64,000 nt of DNA from Undibacterium sp. Jales W-56 (GCF_025548535.1 NZ_JAJLQW010000003.1:124001-188000), one strand, 5' to 3'; counted from the first letter of the stretch, positions 25,698-35,722 are shown. Numbers and translations: made by a program. Notes: a model not told the origin generated them from the letters alone.

Positions 25698-26603
25698 GTG
25701 ACAGTCTGGCTCAAAATATTACTTTCCTTTAGCGCATTGCTGATCCTGTTCGGGCTGGTTGCGGCGTGCTCACCAGTGCGGACGATTAATGCGCTGACCC
25801 CGGGTTCGGCCTATGTCAAGACGGCTGACGTCGCCTATGGCCTGGATCCCAGACAAAAACTGGATATCTACACACCTAGCAAAACCTCGCCCACCGGTAG
25901 CTGGCCGGTGGTGGTTTTTTTCTACGGCGGTACCTGGAACTCGGGCCAGCGCGCGGACTATCTGTTTGTGGCCGAGGCGCTGGCATCGCGCGGCATTCTT
26001 TGCGTGCTTGCCGATTACCGGCTGTATCCACAAGTCCGCTACCCGGCATTTTTACAGGATGGCGCCTTAGCCATGGCTTATGTCAGCAAAGAAATCCAGC
26101 ATTACGGCGGCGACCCCAAGCGCCTGTTCGTGATGGGACACAGTGCCGGTGCTTACAATGCGGCGATGCTGGCGCTCGATCCGCGCTGGCTGGCAGAGGT
26201 CGGCATGCAGCCATCGGCGTTGCGCGGCTGGATAGGCCTGGCCGGACCGTATGACTTTATTCCGATTACCAATGTCGAAGCGCGTCCGGTATTTTTTTAT
26301 CCGGACACACCAGCTGATTCACAGCCGATCAACCATGTCAGCAGCGGCGCGCCGTCGAGTTTGCTGATCGCGCCGCTGGAAGACAAGTTGGTCAACCCGG
26401 TGCGCAATACGACCGGCCTGGCGAACAAGCTGCGTGCCGCCGGTGTGCCGGTACAGGAATTTCATTTCGACAAAACCAGTCACGTCAGTCTCATCGGCAG
26501 CATGGCCTGGCCTTTGCGCAGCCTGGCACCGACCCTGGATACGGTCAGCCAGTTTGTGCTAAGCGACGCAGGCAGAAATCCAGCACCGCTGGTATCGCAC
26601 TAA
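25698..26603 (+). CDS. Lipoprotein alpha/beta-hydrolase (carboxylesterase-like)
   Basis: 301-aa esterase/lipase-type hydrolase. The N-terminal hydrophobic segment ends in a lipobox (GLVAAC, about 20-25), so it is probably a lipoprotein. The oxyanion segment FFYGGTW replaces the usual HGGxW. The nucleophile elbow is GHSAG, and the catalytic His lies in SHVSLIG near the end. The GTG start at 25698 is chosen because GGAGG lies just upstream and it places the signal correctly; an in-frame TTG at 25638 would bury it. Substrate is unknown. Confidence 0.85.
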   Translation: MTVWLKILLSFSALLILFGLVAACSPVRTINALTPGSAYVKTADVAYGLDPRQKLDIYTPSKTSPTGSWPVVVFFYGGTWNSGQRADYLFVAEALASRGILCVLADYRLYPQVRYPAFLQDGALAMAYVSKEIQHYGGDPKRLFVMGHSAGAYNAAMLALDPRWLAEVGMQPSALRGWIGLAGPYDFIPITNVEARPVFFYPDTPADSQPINHVSSGAPSSLLIAPLEDKLVNPVRNTTGLANKLRAAGVPVQEFHFDKTSHVSLIGSMAWPLRSLAPTLDTVSQFVLSDAGRNPAPLVSH

Positions 26604-26616
26604 TCCGATTTAGTCA

Positions 26617-27798
26617 TTAAGATGGATTGGTGACAGGGTTTAATTTCTTCAGCCCGATTTGTCCGTTTAAAAACCGGCCTAGCCAGGTATGACGTACCAG
26701 CAATTGATAACTGAGCAGGCACGTGGCTGTGGTCAGCACAATATTACAGCCCATCCTTCCAATGGCATTGAGCGGACTGTCGTATAGCAAAGCCCCAAAA
26801 CCGATGGTCGCCAGCAGATGTACCAGATACACCCAGTAAGAACTGTCGGCGATATACGCTAAACCACGATTCTGCTTTGGCAGGTAATGTAAAAAAAGTC
26901 CTATCAATCCAAAGCACCACAGCCAACTGACGCAGTTATACAAGAGAGCCATTCCTGCCTTGAGCGGCAGCAGTGTGTCTTGCAAAGATTCAAGGCGTTT
27001 GAAGAGCGCCAGATAGACGAATAGGACAAGGAAACCCGCCAGCATATAACGCCAGCGATAGCGCACATATAAAGCCAGCAAGTCGGACTGATGTCGATAC
27101 AGGTAACAGCCGAATAGAAAAAACATCCCGTTATGAATGAACTCGGCCGGATTCGGAATAAATGACCCGCCTGGCATCACCACGCCGCCGCGATATAAAA
27201 AACCGGTCAGGGCCAATGGCAATGCCAATACAGTGAAACCCCACCATTTTTCTGATAATGTTTTCCAAATGCTGGCAATGCGTGTTTTATGTGCTTCGGT
27301 CAGGTACTTGCTCAGGTGATGCGTTACGGCAGTAGTCAGGCAAAATAAGATCAGGTAATAGATAAACCACAGATGTGCGGTATTCACCAAGGGCTTGTCC
27401 GGTATCTTTGGAACAATCGATGCATCCAATCCGACTGTGCCATAGAGGTTCAGATGCGCGTACAAACTCACCAGCAAACCCGATGCGAGAAAGAGCACAG
27501 GCCAGAACAACATAAAAGGCAAAGCAAGGCGACGCATGCGATTGTGCAGCATCCCTTCAACACCGCGTTGATGTATCTGCAGCGTAACAAAAAACCCCGC
27601 TAATATAAAAAATACCGGCATACGAAATACATGAATCACGACCACCAGCAAATCAGCCAGCAAGGTGCTTTGATTATCATGCCACGGCAATATCCTCGGC
27701 CCTGCCGTGTAATTGACAGAAACATGCAACACGATGCCCAGCCACATCATGATTGCGCGCAGGTTGTCGAGTGAATGCAGGCGTTGTCCTTGGCTCAT
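26617..27798 (-). CDS. Acyltransferase-3 family membrane protein (OpgC-like)
   Basis: 393-aa integral membrane protein with about ten hydrophobic segments. The N-terminus (RLHSLDNLRAIMMWLGIVLHVS) has the conserved Arg and His of the acyltransferase_3 family; the segment FRMPVFFILAGFF follows. This branch resembles OpgC/MdoC, which adds succinyl groups to osmoregulated periplasmic glucans, but many relatives acylate other glycans. It converges with the hydrolase gene, with 13 bases between the stops. No glucan synthase genes are nearby. Confidence 0.85.
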   Translation of the reverse strand: MSQGQRLHSLDNLRAIMMWLGIVLHVSVNYTAGPRILPWHDNQSTLLADLLVVVIHVFRMPVFFILAGFFVTLQIHQRGVEGMLHNRMRRLALPFMLFWPVLFLASGLLVSLYAHLNLYGTVGLDASIVPKIPDKPLVNTAHLWFIYYLILFCLTTAVTHHLSKYLTEAHKTRIASIWKTLSEKWWGFTVLALPLALTGFLYRGGVVMPGGSFIPNPAEFIHNGMFFLFGCYLYRHQSDLLALYVRYRWRYMLAGFLVLFVYLALFKRLESLQDTLLPLKAGMALLYNCVSWLWCFGLIGLFLHYLPKQNRGLAYIADSSYWVYLVHLLATIGFGALLYDSPLNAIGRMGCNIVLTTATCLLSYQLLVRHTWLGRFLNGQIGLKKLNPVTNPS

Positions 27799-27863
27799 GA
27801 AATACTTTCTATGATGAATACCGGCTTCAAATCCAAATACCAGTCAGGCTATCCAAAAAAATT

Positions 27864-28715
27864 CTACAGGCGATACATCCAATCGTTTTCATTCTTCTGG
27901 ATGTCGTTCAAAATCTGCTGAGGGCTGCGCCCGGTAATTTCTTTACAGTCCCTGACCATATGCGATTGATCCGCATAACCCTGAGCGCTGGCATGCTCTG
28001 CCCAATTCAAAGGCTTACCCTGATCCAGGGTTTCTTTCAATTTGTGATGACTACGTTTAGCACGCCATAATTTAGATAAACCGAGCAAAGGCAAGCCAGT
28101 TTCACGGCGCACCCGACGTTGCGCCTGCCGCGCACCGACTCCGAGCAAGATACTGGTCACACGCAGACTAAGATTGCTGCCCAGACGTCTGAGTTTGAGC
28201 CAGGGATTGCTCTCCAAACGATGTGCGTGCGCCGCGACAAACTCTTCAATCAAAACACGTCTTTGCGTATGATCCGATGCCGCCGCGACTGCCTGTAATA
28301 AATCCCGTCCCGCTGCATTCAGGTAGTCGCACGCATCGACAAACCGATCTTGCAGCAGCGACAGGTCAACCTCAAACAAGCGATGAAACGCATCTGAAAA
28401 AAATACCGCCATAAAGCTATGTCGATCACCGATATTGATCGAGTTGCCGTAGTGACTCTGGCAACCAACCAGAGCAATACGCGGCAAGCGCTGATCACGC
28501 ACTTGTTCACCTTGCTGCAGCAAATGCACTTCACCTTCCAGCATCCAGGAGATGCAGCAAAACGGCGTTGCAGGAAAACGATTCATGCGCTCGGTCTCGC
28601 TCAATCCGCAGCCGCGCGTGTCCCGTACCACGTACATCAGGACATGCTCAGTCCAGCGCGTGCTGGCCGGCCACATGCTGGTTTGCGGACTATTTTTGAG
28701 ATTGGTCTCTGACAT
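27864..28715 (-). CDS. AraC-family transcriptional regulator
   Basis: 283-aa regulator. The C-terminal about 100 residues contain two helix-turn-helix units; WAEHASAQGYADQSHMVRDCKEITGRSPQQIL is the conserved second unit (the family motif is split here only by wording). The N-terminal domain is an AraC-type sensor with no recognised ligand. I use the ATG at 28715; a TTG at 28745 is in frame but not better supported. The nearest likely target is the acyltransferase gene downstream on the same strand (66 bases away). Confidence 0.85.
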   Translation of the reverse strand: MSETNLKNSPQTSMWPASTRWTEHVLMYVVRDTRGCGLSETERMNRFPATPFCCISWMLEGEVHLLQQGEQVRDQRLPRIALVGCQSHYGNSINIGDRHSFMAVFFSDAFHRLFEVDLSLLQDRFVDACDYLNAAGRDLLQAVAAASDHTQRRVLIEEFVAAHAHRLESNPWLKLRRLGSNLSLRVTSILLGVGARQAQRRVRRETGLPLLGLSKLWRAKRSHHKLKETLDQGKPLNWAEHASAQGYADQSHMVRDCKEITGRSPQQILNDIQKNENDWMYRL

Positions 28716-28966
28716 GGAAGAAATAGTATCCGGATGAAAGGGCAAGGTATTGAACGATTACGACATTGATGCAAGTAAATTTAAGTCAATTTTACGGCGG
28801 CGCTTCTGGAATATGATTTTTCTAAATGTACAAAATGCAAAACCTATCCGCTTATTCCATGCGCCTTCTGGAGCGATAAGCCTTGGAAAAGCGCATGGAT
28901 ATTGCGGATGCCCTCTGCAGATAGTGCTCTCATTGTGTAAAACCTGTCGCCGCAGAGGCACAGTTT

Positions 28967-31456
28967 CTACCCGCTCAACGGTGCCAGCAAAGCCTGTAAA
29001 TCCGCCGCATTAAACTTCGGTGCCAGAGCCGCATCGCTGCCCAGCACGCCTTCTGCCAGCGCTGCCTTGCGCGCTTGCAGGTCGAGGATGCGTTCTTCTA
29101 TGCTGCCCTCCACCACCAGCTTGTACACAAACACGGCCTGCTGCTGGCCGATGCGATGGGCGCGTGCTGTGGCCTGTTCTTCAACGGCCGGATTCCACCA
29201 CGGATCCATGTGGATTACGGTATCGGCGGCGGTCAGGTTGAGGCCGACGCCGCCGGCTTTCAGGCTGATCAGCATGACGGGAACGGTCTTGCTCTGGAAC
29301 TGTGCGACCACCGTGCCACGCTGCGCCGGTGGCGTTTTTCCGGTCAATGCCAGGTAGGGCAATTCCAAGATCGTCAGTTGGACGGCGATCAGATCCAGCA
29401 TTTCGGTGAACTGCGAAAACACCAGCACACGGCGGCCTTCGGCCACCAGGTTAGGCAGCATGTCGCTGAGCATTCCGAGTTTGGCGCGTTCCATGCTGTC
29501 CGGTGTTTTTGTCCCCTTCAGAAGATACGGATCGCAACAGACCTGGCGCAACTTCAGCAAGGCATCGAGGATGCTGATCTGCGCGCCGGCAAAGCCTTTG
29601 CGCTGCAGGATGCGGCGTACCTGCTCATCGGCGGCGACCCGCACGCTCTCGTACAGATCGCGCTGCTGACCAGTCAGCTTGAGGCGTTTGATGACCTCGG
29701 TCTTGGGCGGCAATTCGCTGGCGACGTCTTGTTTGCGTCGTCGCAAAATAAACGGCCGGACCCGCTGCGCCAGCAATTGCGCGCGCAGGGTTTCGCCATT
29801 CACTTCGATCGGTTTGCGCCAGAGCCGCGTGAAGTTGCGCATGTCGCCGAGAAAGCCCGGCATCAAAAAATCGAACTGCGTCCACAGTTCGCCCAGGTTA
29901 TTTTCCAGCGGGGTGCCGGTGATGCATAGCCGGTGCCGGGCACGCAAGCGCCGTACCGCATCGGCACTGCGGCTGGCCGCGTTTTTAACGGTTTGCGCTT
30001 CATCGAGTATCAGCAAATGGAAGGGCTGCGCTTCCAGCGTCGCCAGATCGCGCCACAGCAGCGGATAGGTGGTCAGCACAATATCGGCGTCTGCCATGCT
30101 GGCGAATTCATCGGCGCGTTGCGATCCCTGCAGCGCCAGCACACGCAAGCCTGGCGCCATGCGGCGGGCTTCAGCCTGCCAGTTAAACACCAGCGAGGTC
30201 GGCAGCACCACCAGCGCGGGATAATCGAGCCGTCCGGCCTGCTTTTCAAGCAGGATATGCGCGAGTGCCTGGGCGGTTTTACCCAGCCCCATATCATCAG
30301 CCAGAATGCCGGCCAGATGATTTTCCCGTAAATATTGCAGCCATGCCACGCCATGCAATTGGTACGGGCGCAGCGTGACGCCCAAACCTTCAGGCGCAAC
30401 GATGTCCCGCGGACTGCCGGCAAGCTGCAAGCGTTTCGCCAGTGCGCGTAACCCCAATTCACCCTGCAATTGCCAGCCGCCATGCGCACCGGCGCGCGCA
30501 GCCTGGCTGTTTGCCAAGCTCAGACGCAATGCTTCCAGCCTGTGGGCATCCCAGGCAGACAATTGCAAGGGACTTTGCCGCTTATCGTGCAAACGTTTTT
30601 CATCGGTCAGCAGTTCCAGCATGTGCATGACAATCGCTTTGAGCGGGGCAGCCAGTGCATCGATCCGCTTGCCGCCCGGCGCACGCAGCTGTATCACCGC
30701 CAGATCGTCAATCGCGGCAACTTGCGCCGCGCTAAGCCAGCGTGCATCGCGTTGTATCAAATTCGCGAGCATGGGCACCAGGTCAAGTACCTGCCCTTCG
30801 ATTTCCACCCCTAAACTGAGCAGCCACGATCCCTCGCGTGCAGGCAGGCCGAGCGGCACGATCGCCGGGGCATATCCGCGCAGGCGCGACGCGACTTCCT
30901 TACCCGTTATTTCGCCAGTCTGCTGATCGACGATCAGGTGCCAGGCATCGACCGGCACACTCTCATGAGCAAAGCCGGGATGGACCAGCACCGACCAGCC
31001 GAGCGCCTGTAACGCTGGTAATTGCTCGGCCCAAAAGTCGGCAAAAAAATCTTCCTGCTGCAAACTCCATAAGGGACCGAACGCAAGCGCCGCGTCTTCG
31101 CTACGCCATTGCAGACTCGCCGCCGGCACCGGCTGCAAATTCAGGTCCCAAACCTTATCCAGGGCATCCGCCTCGGCACCGAGATCGCGTAACAAGACCA
31201 CAGACTGCCCTTGCGCATCGGTCAGTGTATGGCTGGACTGCGGCCGGCGATTGAGTAAGGTAGTCGGTGCCGGAGTCTGCCAGTGGACGCCGCGCTCTGT
31301 CGTGTACAGCCAGTCGATCTGCACTACGGTCACGCTACCGCCGCGCGGGCCAAAAGTACCGGTCGGCTTCATGCCCAACAAACCATCGCCGCGATGCAGA
31401 GTCTGTAGGCTGATACGGGGACGGAATTTACCGGATAGTTCGGGCGCTCGGGTCAT
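28967..31456 (-). CDS. SNF2-family DNA-dependent ATPase/helicase
   Basis: 829-aa protein of the SWI2/SNF2 superfamily. An N-terminal region of about 350 residues has no named domain. Motif I (DDMGLGKT) is near 388, motif II is LDEAQ, motif III is ITGTPLENN, and the C-terminal helicase lobe has VFSQFTEMLDL and ARAHRIGQ. It should translocate on duplex DNA and remodel bound proteins, like RapA-type factors. No partner methylase or nuclease genes are adjacent, so a role in a defence island is not supported. The gene stands alone. Confidence 0.92.
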   Translation of the reverse strand: MTRAPELSGKFRPRISLQTLHRGDGLLGMKPTGTFGPRGGSVTVVQIDWLYTTERGVHWQTPAPTTLLNRRPQSSHTLTDAQGQSVVLLRDLGAEADALDKVWDLNLQPVPAASLQWRSEDAALAFGPLWSLQQEDFFADFWAEQLPALQALGWSVLVHPGFAHESVPVDAWHLIVDQQTGEITGKEVASRLRGYAPAIVPLGLPAREGSWLLSLGVEIEGQVLDLVPMLANLIQRDARWLSAAQVAAIDDLAVIQLRAPGGKRIDALAAPLKAIVMHMLELLTDEKRLHDKRQSPLQLSAWDAHRLEALRLSLANSQAARAGAHGGWQLQGELGLRALAKRLQLAGSPRDIVAPEGLGVTLRPYQLHGVAWLQYLRENHLAGILADDMGLGKTAQALAHILLEKQAGRLDYPALVVLPTSLVFNWQAEARRMAPGLRVLALQGSQRADEFASMADADIVLTTYPLLWRDLATLEAQPFHLLILDEAQTVKNAASRSADAVRRLRARHRLCITGTPLENNLGELWTQFDFLMPGFLGDMRNFTRLWRKPIEVNGETLRAQLLAQRVRPFILRRRKQDVASELPPKTEVIKRLKLTGQQRDLYESVRVAADEQVRRILQRKGFAGAQISILDALLKLRQVCCDPYLLKGTKTPDSMERAKLGMLSDMLPNLVAEGRRVLVFSQFTEMLDLIAVQLTILELPYLALTGKTPPAQRGTVVAQFQSKTVPVMLISLKAGGVGLNLTAADTVIHMDPWWNPAVEEQATARAHRIGQQQAVFVYKLVVEGSIEERILDLQARKAALAEGVLGSDAALAPKFNAADLQALLAPLSG

Positions 31457-31560
31457 TACAGGTTGAATGCCTTGTTATTTCTTAAGAGGGATAAGTCGGG
31501 TATTAAAGCGAGCAATGCGTCGGCAATAATGTCTGATGGTAGGTGCAGTGTAGCTAAAGT

Positions 31561-31995
31561 TTAACGTTTAAAAGCCAGCACCAGCACGCCGCCAGCGACC
31601 ATCGCGATGCCTGTCCATTCGCGCAGGGATGGCCGTTCACCCAGAAAGCTAAATGCGAAGATCGCTACCAATACCAGGCTCAGTTTATCCACCGGAGCAA
31701 CTTTCGACGCTTCTCCCAATTGGAGTGCGCGGAAATAGCAAACCCATGAAGCGCCCGTCGCCAGTGCCGACAGCGCAAGGAATAACCAGGTTTTTGGCGA
31801 CAAGGCGAAAGGATTGCTCCATTTACCGGCAAACCAGATAAAGACCGATAGAACGATCATGACAATCGCCGTTCTGACCAGCGTGGCCAGATCAGAATCG
31901 ACACCCTGGATACCGATTTTGGCAAAAATCGCCGTCATTGCAGCAAAGACAGCGGACAACATTGCCCAATAAAACCAACTGCTGGAACTGGTCAT
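31561..31995 (-). CDS. EamA-type half-size transporter
   Basis: 144-aa membrane protein with five hydrophobic segments, equal to one EamA/DMT repeat (ALSALATGASWVCYFRALQLGEASKVAPVDKLS is typical; cited here as the family landmark near residues 75-107). Single-repeat members act as homodimers or pairs and export or import small metabolites. Substrate is unknown. Confidence 0.85.
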   Translation of the reverse strand: MTSSSSWFYWAMLSAVFAAMTAIFAKIGIQGVDSDLATLVRTAIVMIVLSVFIWFAGKWSNPFALSPKTWLFLALSALATGASWVCYFRALQLGEASKVAPVDKLSLVLVAIFAFSFLGERPSLREWTGIAMVAGGVLVLAFKR

Positions 31996-32499
31996 TCTGC
32001 GGTACTCCTGATGTTGAGGCGATGGGAAAGATAGCTTAAAAATGTTGACATCTTAAAAGAACCATTCTGTTGCTCAGTGCGATTCTTGTCAGGACAGACC
32101 AGAATGGCTTGCCCCGCAGATAATGCATAAATCTGAGGACAATGTAAATGTCTTGCAATTTTTAAGCTGGCTGTGGCGATCCATTCCATCCGCCCGGTAG
32201 CGCAGCAAGGACGATGTTGATCGATGACCATCTAAACAATCAGATACGACTCAGGCACAAACCAAAACCTCTCACCACAGAGACACGGAGACACAGAGAA
32301 AAGGCAAGAGAGGGACTGGATACATGGCGTTTGCTATTAAACGAACCCGCAATCTGGATGCGCCTGTTGGCGCGAAAAGCCTCTGAAAGCCGCATCCAGC
32401 TTGCGGTGGCGATCCAAAGTGTTTAAACAGCTGGTCGTTCTGCGCAAGTCCGATAAGAGATGCCAATTGTGCCGACCGGATCACCATCGCGCGACCACA
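31996..32499. other. Intergenic region holding MITE copy B
   Basis: 504 bases with no gene. The central 206 bases are MITE-like copy B; the rest shows nothing recognisable. Confidence 0.5.
32247..32452 (+). repeat. MITE-like element, copy B
   Basis: The most diverged copy of the element at 24464-24671. Ends are CGACTCAGGCACAAA and TTCTGCGCAAGTCCG, with the same CACAGAGACACGGAGACACA stretch and central GGATGCG/CGCATCC hairpin. No target-site duplication is obvious. Confidence 0.75.
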
Positions 32500-33153
32500 T
32501 CAGGCGATTCTTTGGAACCGCATTTGCCAGTTCATTTCCCAGGTCTTGCCTTGATCTGGCGACATGGCCTGTTCCCAGCAGGCGCTATCGCGCTGGATAT
32601 CCGACCAGGTATAGCGAACCCGAATCGGCTTGCCGTCCAGTTCATCGTCGCATTCAAAGACGCCGATCCCATTCTCGAATTTGCCGACCACGGGCGGCAG
32701 CAATACGCCCGCTGCATTCAGACCCGCGCTCTGATTGTCGAGCCAATAGATACTCCATAGCCTGGTTTGTGGATTGAATAGCCGTAACGACATACCGACA
32801 AAGCCGGGACGCCAGCTGGCGGCGACGAAGTCATCATAATTACCTATCCCTGCGGGCAGCGACTGGTTGTACTGGGTGGCCTCAAAAGTTTCCCACTCGT
32901 GGTTATCTTGCAGGCGTTTGACCAGACGCCGATTTTCAACCCTCCAGTGGCCGATCAGGAAATCGAAATCGTGGATGCCGTCGTGGTTATGGTGATTGGT
33001 TTGCATGGCGCTCATTTCTATTTGGTTAGACTGCTGGAGATTCATTGATTTACAGACCGCCAGTAAGCATGAGGGATGCGCTGAAACAACGATTGCTTTC
33101 AGCGTACGCCGTCTCGCTGGGTTGCCGGTTTTTTCGAAATGATGCTGCTTCAT
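32500..33153 (-). CDS. DUF1579-like protein
   Basis: Up to 217 aa. The conserved part starts near residue 58 with DFDFLIGHWRVENRRL, which resembles small lipocalin-like proteins of the DUF1579 type, and contains RLFNPQTRLWSIYWLDN. Function is unknown. The ATG at 33153 overlaps the stop of the NIPSNAP gene (ATGA), which suggests coupling, but the first 46 residues look non-conserved; ATG at 33015 (MSAMQTN) is the alternative. Operon with the NIPSNAP gene. Confidence 0.7.
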   Translation of the reverse strand: MKQHHFEKTGNPARRRTLKAIVVSAHPSCLLAVCKSMNLQQSNQIEMSAMQTNHHNHDGIHDFDFLIGHWRVENRRLVKRLQDNHEWETFEATQYNQSLPAGIGNYDDFVAASWRPGFVGMSLRLFNPQTRLWSIYWLDNQSAGLNAAGVLLPPVVGKFENGIGVFECDDELDGKPIRVRYTWSDIQRDSACWEQAMSPDQGKTWEMNWQMRFQRIA

Positions 33154-33494
33154 GCCGACTGTGGCAGGTACCTCAAACCGTCGATGATGAATGGATCGGC
33201 CTCGATCACGACAGTTGTATAAGTATCGATGCAGGCCATGACAGCGTCACGCGGACCGTGTATCCACTCAGCACTAGCATAAAATTCATCCTGGCTCTGG
33301 CTGCGTTGCGCCAGGCTGGAATAGGCTCGAATCAGCAAATAGACATCCGGTGTATGCAGTGACGGGCGGGCGGCAACGACATCGGTGCCTGCCGCCAGCA
33401 GCATGGGCACAGATCGCTCCCCCATGACCTGTTGGAATTGTTCTGACATGCCCGCATTGAGGGTATACGTTCTTATTTCAATGAGCTGTTTCAC
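33150..33494 (-). CDS. NIPSNAP-family protein
   Basis: 114-aa ferredoxin-like alpha-beta barrel protein. The opening IEIRTYTLNAGM and the later WIHGPRDAVM region fit the NIPSNAP family (dimeric alpha-beta barrel superfamily). No catalytic role is established. It is divergent from the Lrp/AsnC regulator 122 bases away, which may control this two-gene operon. Confidence 0.8.
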   Translation of the reverse strand: MKQLIEIRTYTLNAGMSEQFQQVMGERSVPMLLAAGTDVVAARPSLHTPDVYLLIRAYSSLAQRSQSQDEFYASAEWIHGPRDAVMACIDTYTTVVIEADPFIIDGLRYLPQSA

Positions 33495-33616
33495 GTGCTT
33501 TGCTTTCTTGACAAAAAGAACTCATGATATAGTCGCCAAGTGCCAGAAACAACGTAGGATCAACGGTTTTTGCAACCAGACTACGGCAAATTTTAAGGTT
33601 TTTTGAAAGGTTTTCT

Positions 33617-34090
33617 TTGAGCTTTGTACTGGACGCTTACGACCGCAAAATTCTCGCTCTTTTACAAGGCGATGCACGACTCAGTTATTCAGAAATCGGG
33701 CGCAGGATTCATCTCACTTCACCCGCCGTCGCCGAACGGGTACACCGGCTTGAAGAGGCGCAGGTGATCGAAGGATTCACGACGCGCTTAAATTTGCGGG
33801 CACTGGGTTACAGCTTCGAGGCGTTTGTCAACATTACGGTGGATTCGCACGATGCGCTCGATGCGTGGGCGGCTTCGCATCAGGAGGTGTTGGCGCTGCA
33901 TGCAACCACGGGGACTCATTGTGCCTTGATCCGTCTCGCGGTGACGGCGCCCGAGCATCTGCAGGCACTGATCAAATCGCTAGGTGCGATCGGCAAAACG
34001 ACGACCTCCATCGTACTATCGTCGCACTTCGAAGACCGGCCGCGTTTGTGCGGTGATCAACTCCAGCTTGCCTCTTCGAAGACTTCGTGA
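33617..34090 (+). CDS. Lrp/AsnC-family transcriptional regulator
   Basis: 157-aa regulator with an N-terminal winged helix-turn-helix (LDAYDRKILALLQGDARLS start; IHLTSPAVAERVHRLEEAQVI as recognition region) and a C-terminal RAM/effector domain. It starts with TTG at 33617, supported by AAAGG at 33607-33611. Effectors are usually amino acids. It is divergent to the NIPSNAP/DUF1579-like pair. Confidence 0.85.
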   Translation: MSFVLDAYDRKILALLQGDARLSYSEIGRRIHLTSPAVAERVHRLEEAQVIEGFTTRLNLRALGYSFEAFVNITVDSHDALDAWAASHQEVLALHATTGTHCALIRLAVTAPEHLQALIKSLGAIGKTTTSIVLSSHFEDRPRLCGDQLQLASSKTS

Positions 34091-34134
34091 TGGCGGCCAG
34101 CAATCCATGAGCCTGGACTGATCGCTGCCTTCGC

Positions 34135-34989
34135 TTATTTCAGTTGATATGCTGCGTCGTCAAACGAACTCACGGGCGCCAGATCCGCATAGTGCGTTGC
34201 CCGGCCTTGCTGTTTCGCCATAAAGGCTTCCATCAGGTTGCTGCTTTGCCAGATACCGGATTGCAGCCAGCCCATTTGTTGCAAGGCGTCGTGAGTCGAG
34301 TGGTCGCGTGCGTAGTGGATGGCTTGTTTGCTGCCCCAGATGGCGACCGGTGGCTTCGTGGCGATTTCGGCGGCCATTTGCAGCGCGGCTTCTATCATTA
34401 ATTCTCGGCTGTCGAATAGCTCGTTTACCAAGCCGACCGCGAGCGCGCGTCGGGCTGGCAGGCGGCGTCCAGTGTAGGCCATTTCATGCACGATGCCTTC
34501 GGGGATCAGTTTTGGCAGGCGTTGCAAAGTGCCGAGATCGGCGGTCATGCCGATGTTGATTTCCTGGATGCAGAAAAAAGCGTCTGCGCTGGCCAGGCGG
34601 ATGTCGCTGGCGCAGATCAGATCGACGCCGCCGCCGATGCAGCCGCCATGAATCGCACTGATCACCGGCATGCGTAGTTGCTCGATCAGGTTAAACGAAC
34701 GATGCATCTCTTGCAGCACCAGGGCGATGTTGGCGCGCCCGGCCGCGCTGGCATCGTCCAGGCTGACCCCGCCGCCGGCGAAGACATCGAGCGCCATACC
34801 GGCGGTGAAGTGCTTGCCGCTCGATGAGATCACCAGGGCGCGGGCCGGAGCGTCGCGTTGCAGATCGCTCAGAATACTGACCAGCTCACGGAAAAATACC
34901 GGCTGCATGGTATTCATGCTGTCCGGACGATTGAATTGCAAATGAGCGACTTTATCCTTGATGCTGAAATCGAAACAGTGATAGGTCAT
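34135..34989 (-). CDS. Crotonase-family dienoyl-CoA isomerase-like enzyme
   Basis: 284-aa enoyl-CoA hydratase/isomerase-fold enzyme. The oxyanion segments SSGKHFTAGMAL and HGGCIGGGVDL are present. The segment IQEINIGMTADLGTLQRLPK closely follows the pattern of delta3,5-delta2,4-dienoyl-CoA isomerases, whose catalytic Glu and Asp are both kept (E of QEI, D of ADLG). So a role in degradation of unsaturated fatty acids is likely. Start is ATG at 34989 with CTGGAG five bases upstream; an in-frame ATG at 35010 lacks one. It follows the TetR gene on the same strand. Confidence 0.86.
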   Translation of the reverse strand: MTYHCFDFSIKDKVAHLQFNRPDSMNTMQPVFFRELVSILSDLQRDAPARALVISSSGKHFTAGMALDVFAGGGVSLDDASAAGRANIALVLQEMHRSFNLIEQLRMPVISAIHGGCIGGGVDLICASDIRLASADAFFCIQEINIGMTADLGTLQRLPKLIPEGIVHEMAYTGRRLPARRALAVGLVNELFDSRELMIEAALQMAAEIATKPPVAIWGSKQAIHYARDHSTHDALQQMGWLQSGIWQSSNLMEAFMAKQQGRATHYADLAPVSSFDDAAYQLK

Positions 34990-35037
34990 ACAGTCTCCAG
35001 TGATTGTCATTATTGATGCAAGCGCCGTGAGGCAAAT

Positions 35038-35700
35038 TCAATTTCCTGCATCGGGTTCGGGGTTTTTCAGCGAATGCAATACTGCCCTGACGGCAGCGCG
35101 ATACAGTTCGTCCGAATGTTCTTTTTTCAGGTAATACCCTTTGAGTTCCAGGCTGATCACGCCGTGCATCGCGGCCCATAGCAAGCGGGCCGCAGCGCTC
35201 GGACTCGACTTGGGTAAGCTGCCTTCTTGCATGCAGTGTTCGAACTCATTGATCAGCGGGGTGAAGGATTCCCAGGCGGCCACCCGCGATTCGAGCGGCG
35301 GCACAAAGCCGGCAATCGCATCGCCGAACATCACCATGTAATAGCTGGGATTGCGTCTGGCGTACTCATGGTAATTGGTCGCATACATCCAAATGCGATC
35401 GAGTCCGTGGGTCTTTTGCATGGCGGGCAAACTCGCTTCGTAACTCGCGAAATCCCGGATCAGGCGGCTGAAACCTTCCAGGTACAGGGCATTCGATAAA
35501 CCGTCCTTGCCGCCGAATAGCGAATACAGCAAGGTGGTGGAGCAATTCACCGCATCGGCGACCTTGCGCACGGTCAGCGCCGCTGCTCCTTGTTCCACCA
35601 GCAAGCGGGTGGCGGCATCCAGCATGCCTTGACGCAGGGTATTGCGCAGCTCTTCCTGACCTTGTTTGAAATCGATGACTTTGGTTTTTGGTGTTGACAT
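35038..35700 (-). CDS. TetR/AcrR-family transcriptional regulator
   Basis: 220-aa regulator with an N-terminal TetR helix-turn-helix (MLDAATRLLVEQGAAALTVRKVADAVN region, residues about 19-65, ending STTLLYSLFGGKDGL) and a ligand-binding C-terminal domain of the WHG type. It is divergent from the nitronate monooxygenase gene and upstream of the dienoyl-CoA isomerase-like gene, so it probably controls both. Palindromes at 35723-35757 are candidate operators. Confidence 0.9.
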   Translation of the reverse strand: MSTPKTKVIDFKQGQEELRNTLRQGMLDAATRLLVEQGAAALTVRKVADAVNCSTTLLYSLFGGKDGLSNALYLEGFSRLIRDFASYEASLPAMQKTHGLDRIWMYATNYHEYARRNPSYYMVMFGDAIAGFVPPLESRVAAWESFTPLINEFEHCMQEGSLPKSSPSAAARLLWAAMHGVISLELKGYYLKKEHSDELYRAAVRAVLHSLKNPEPDAGN

Positions 35701-35722
35701 GGAGGGTCCGCAAAATTCTTGT

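Noticed and set aside
29075..29929. Long plus-strand open frame across the SNF2 helicase gene
   Set aside because: Shadow of the real minus-strand gene; composition is that of a reversed frame.
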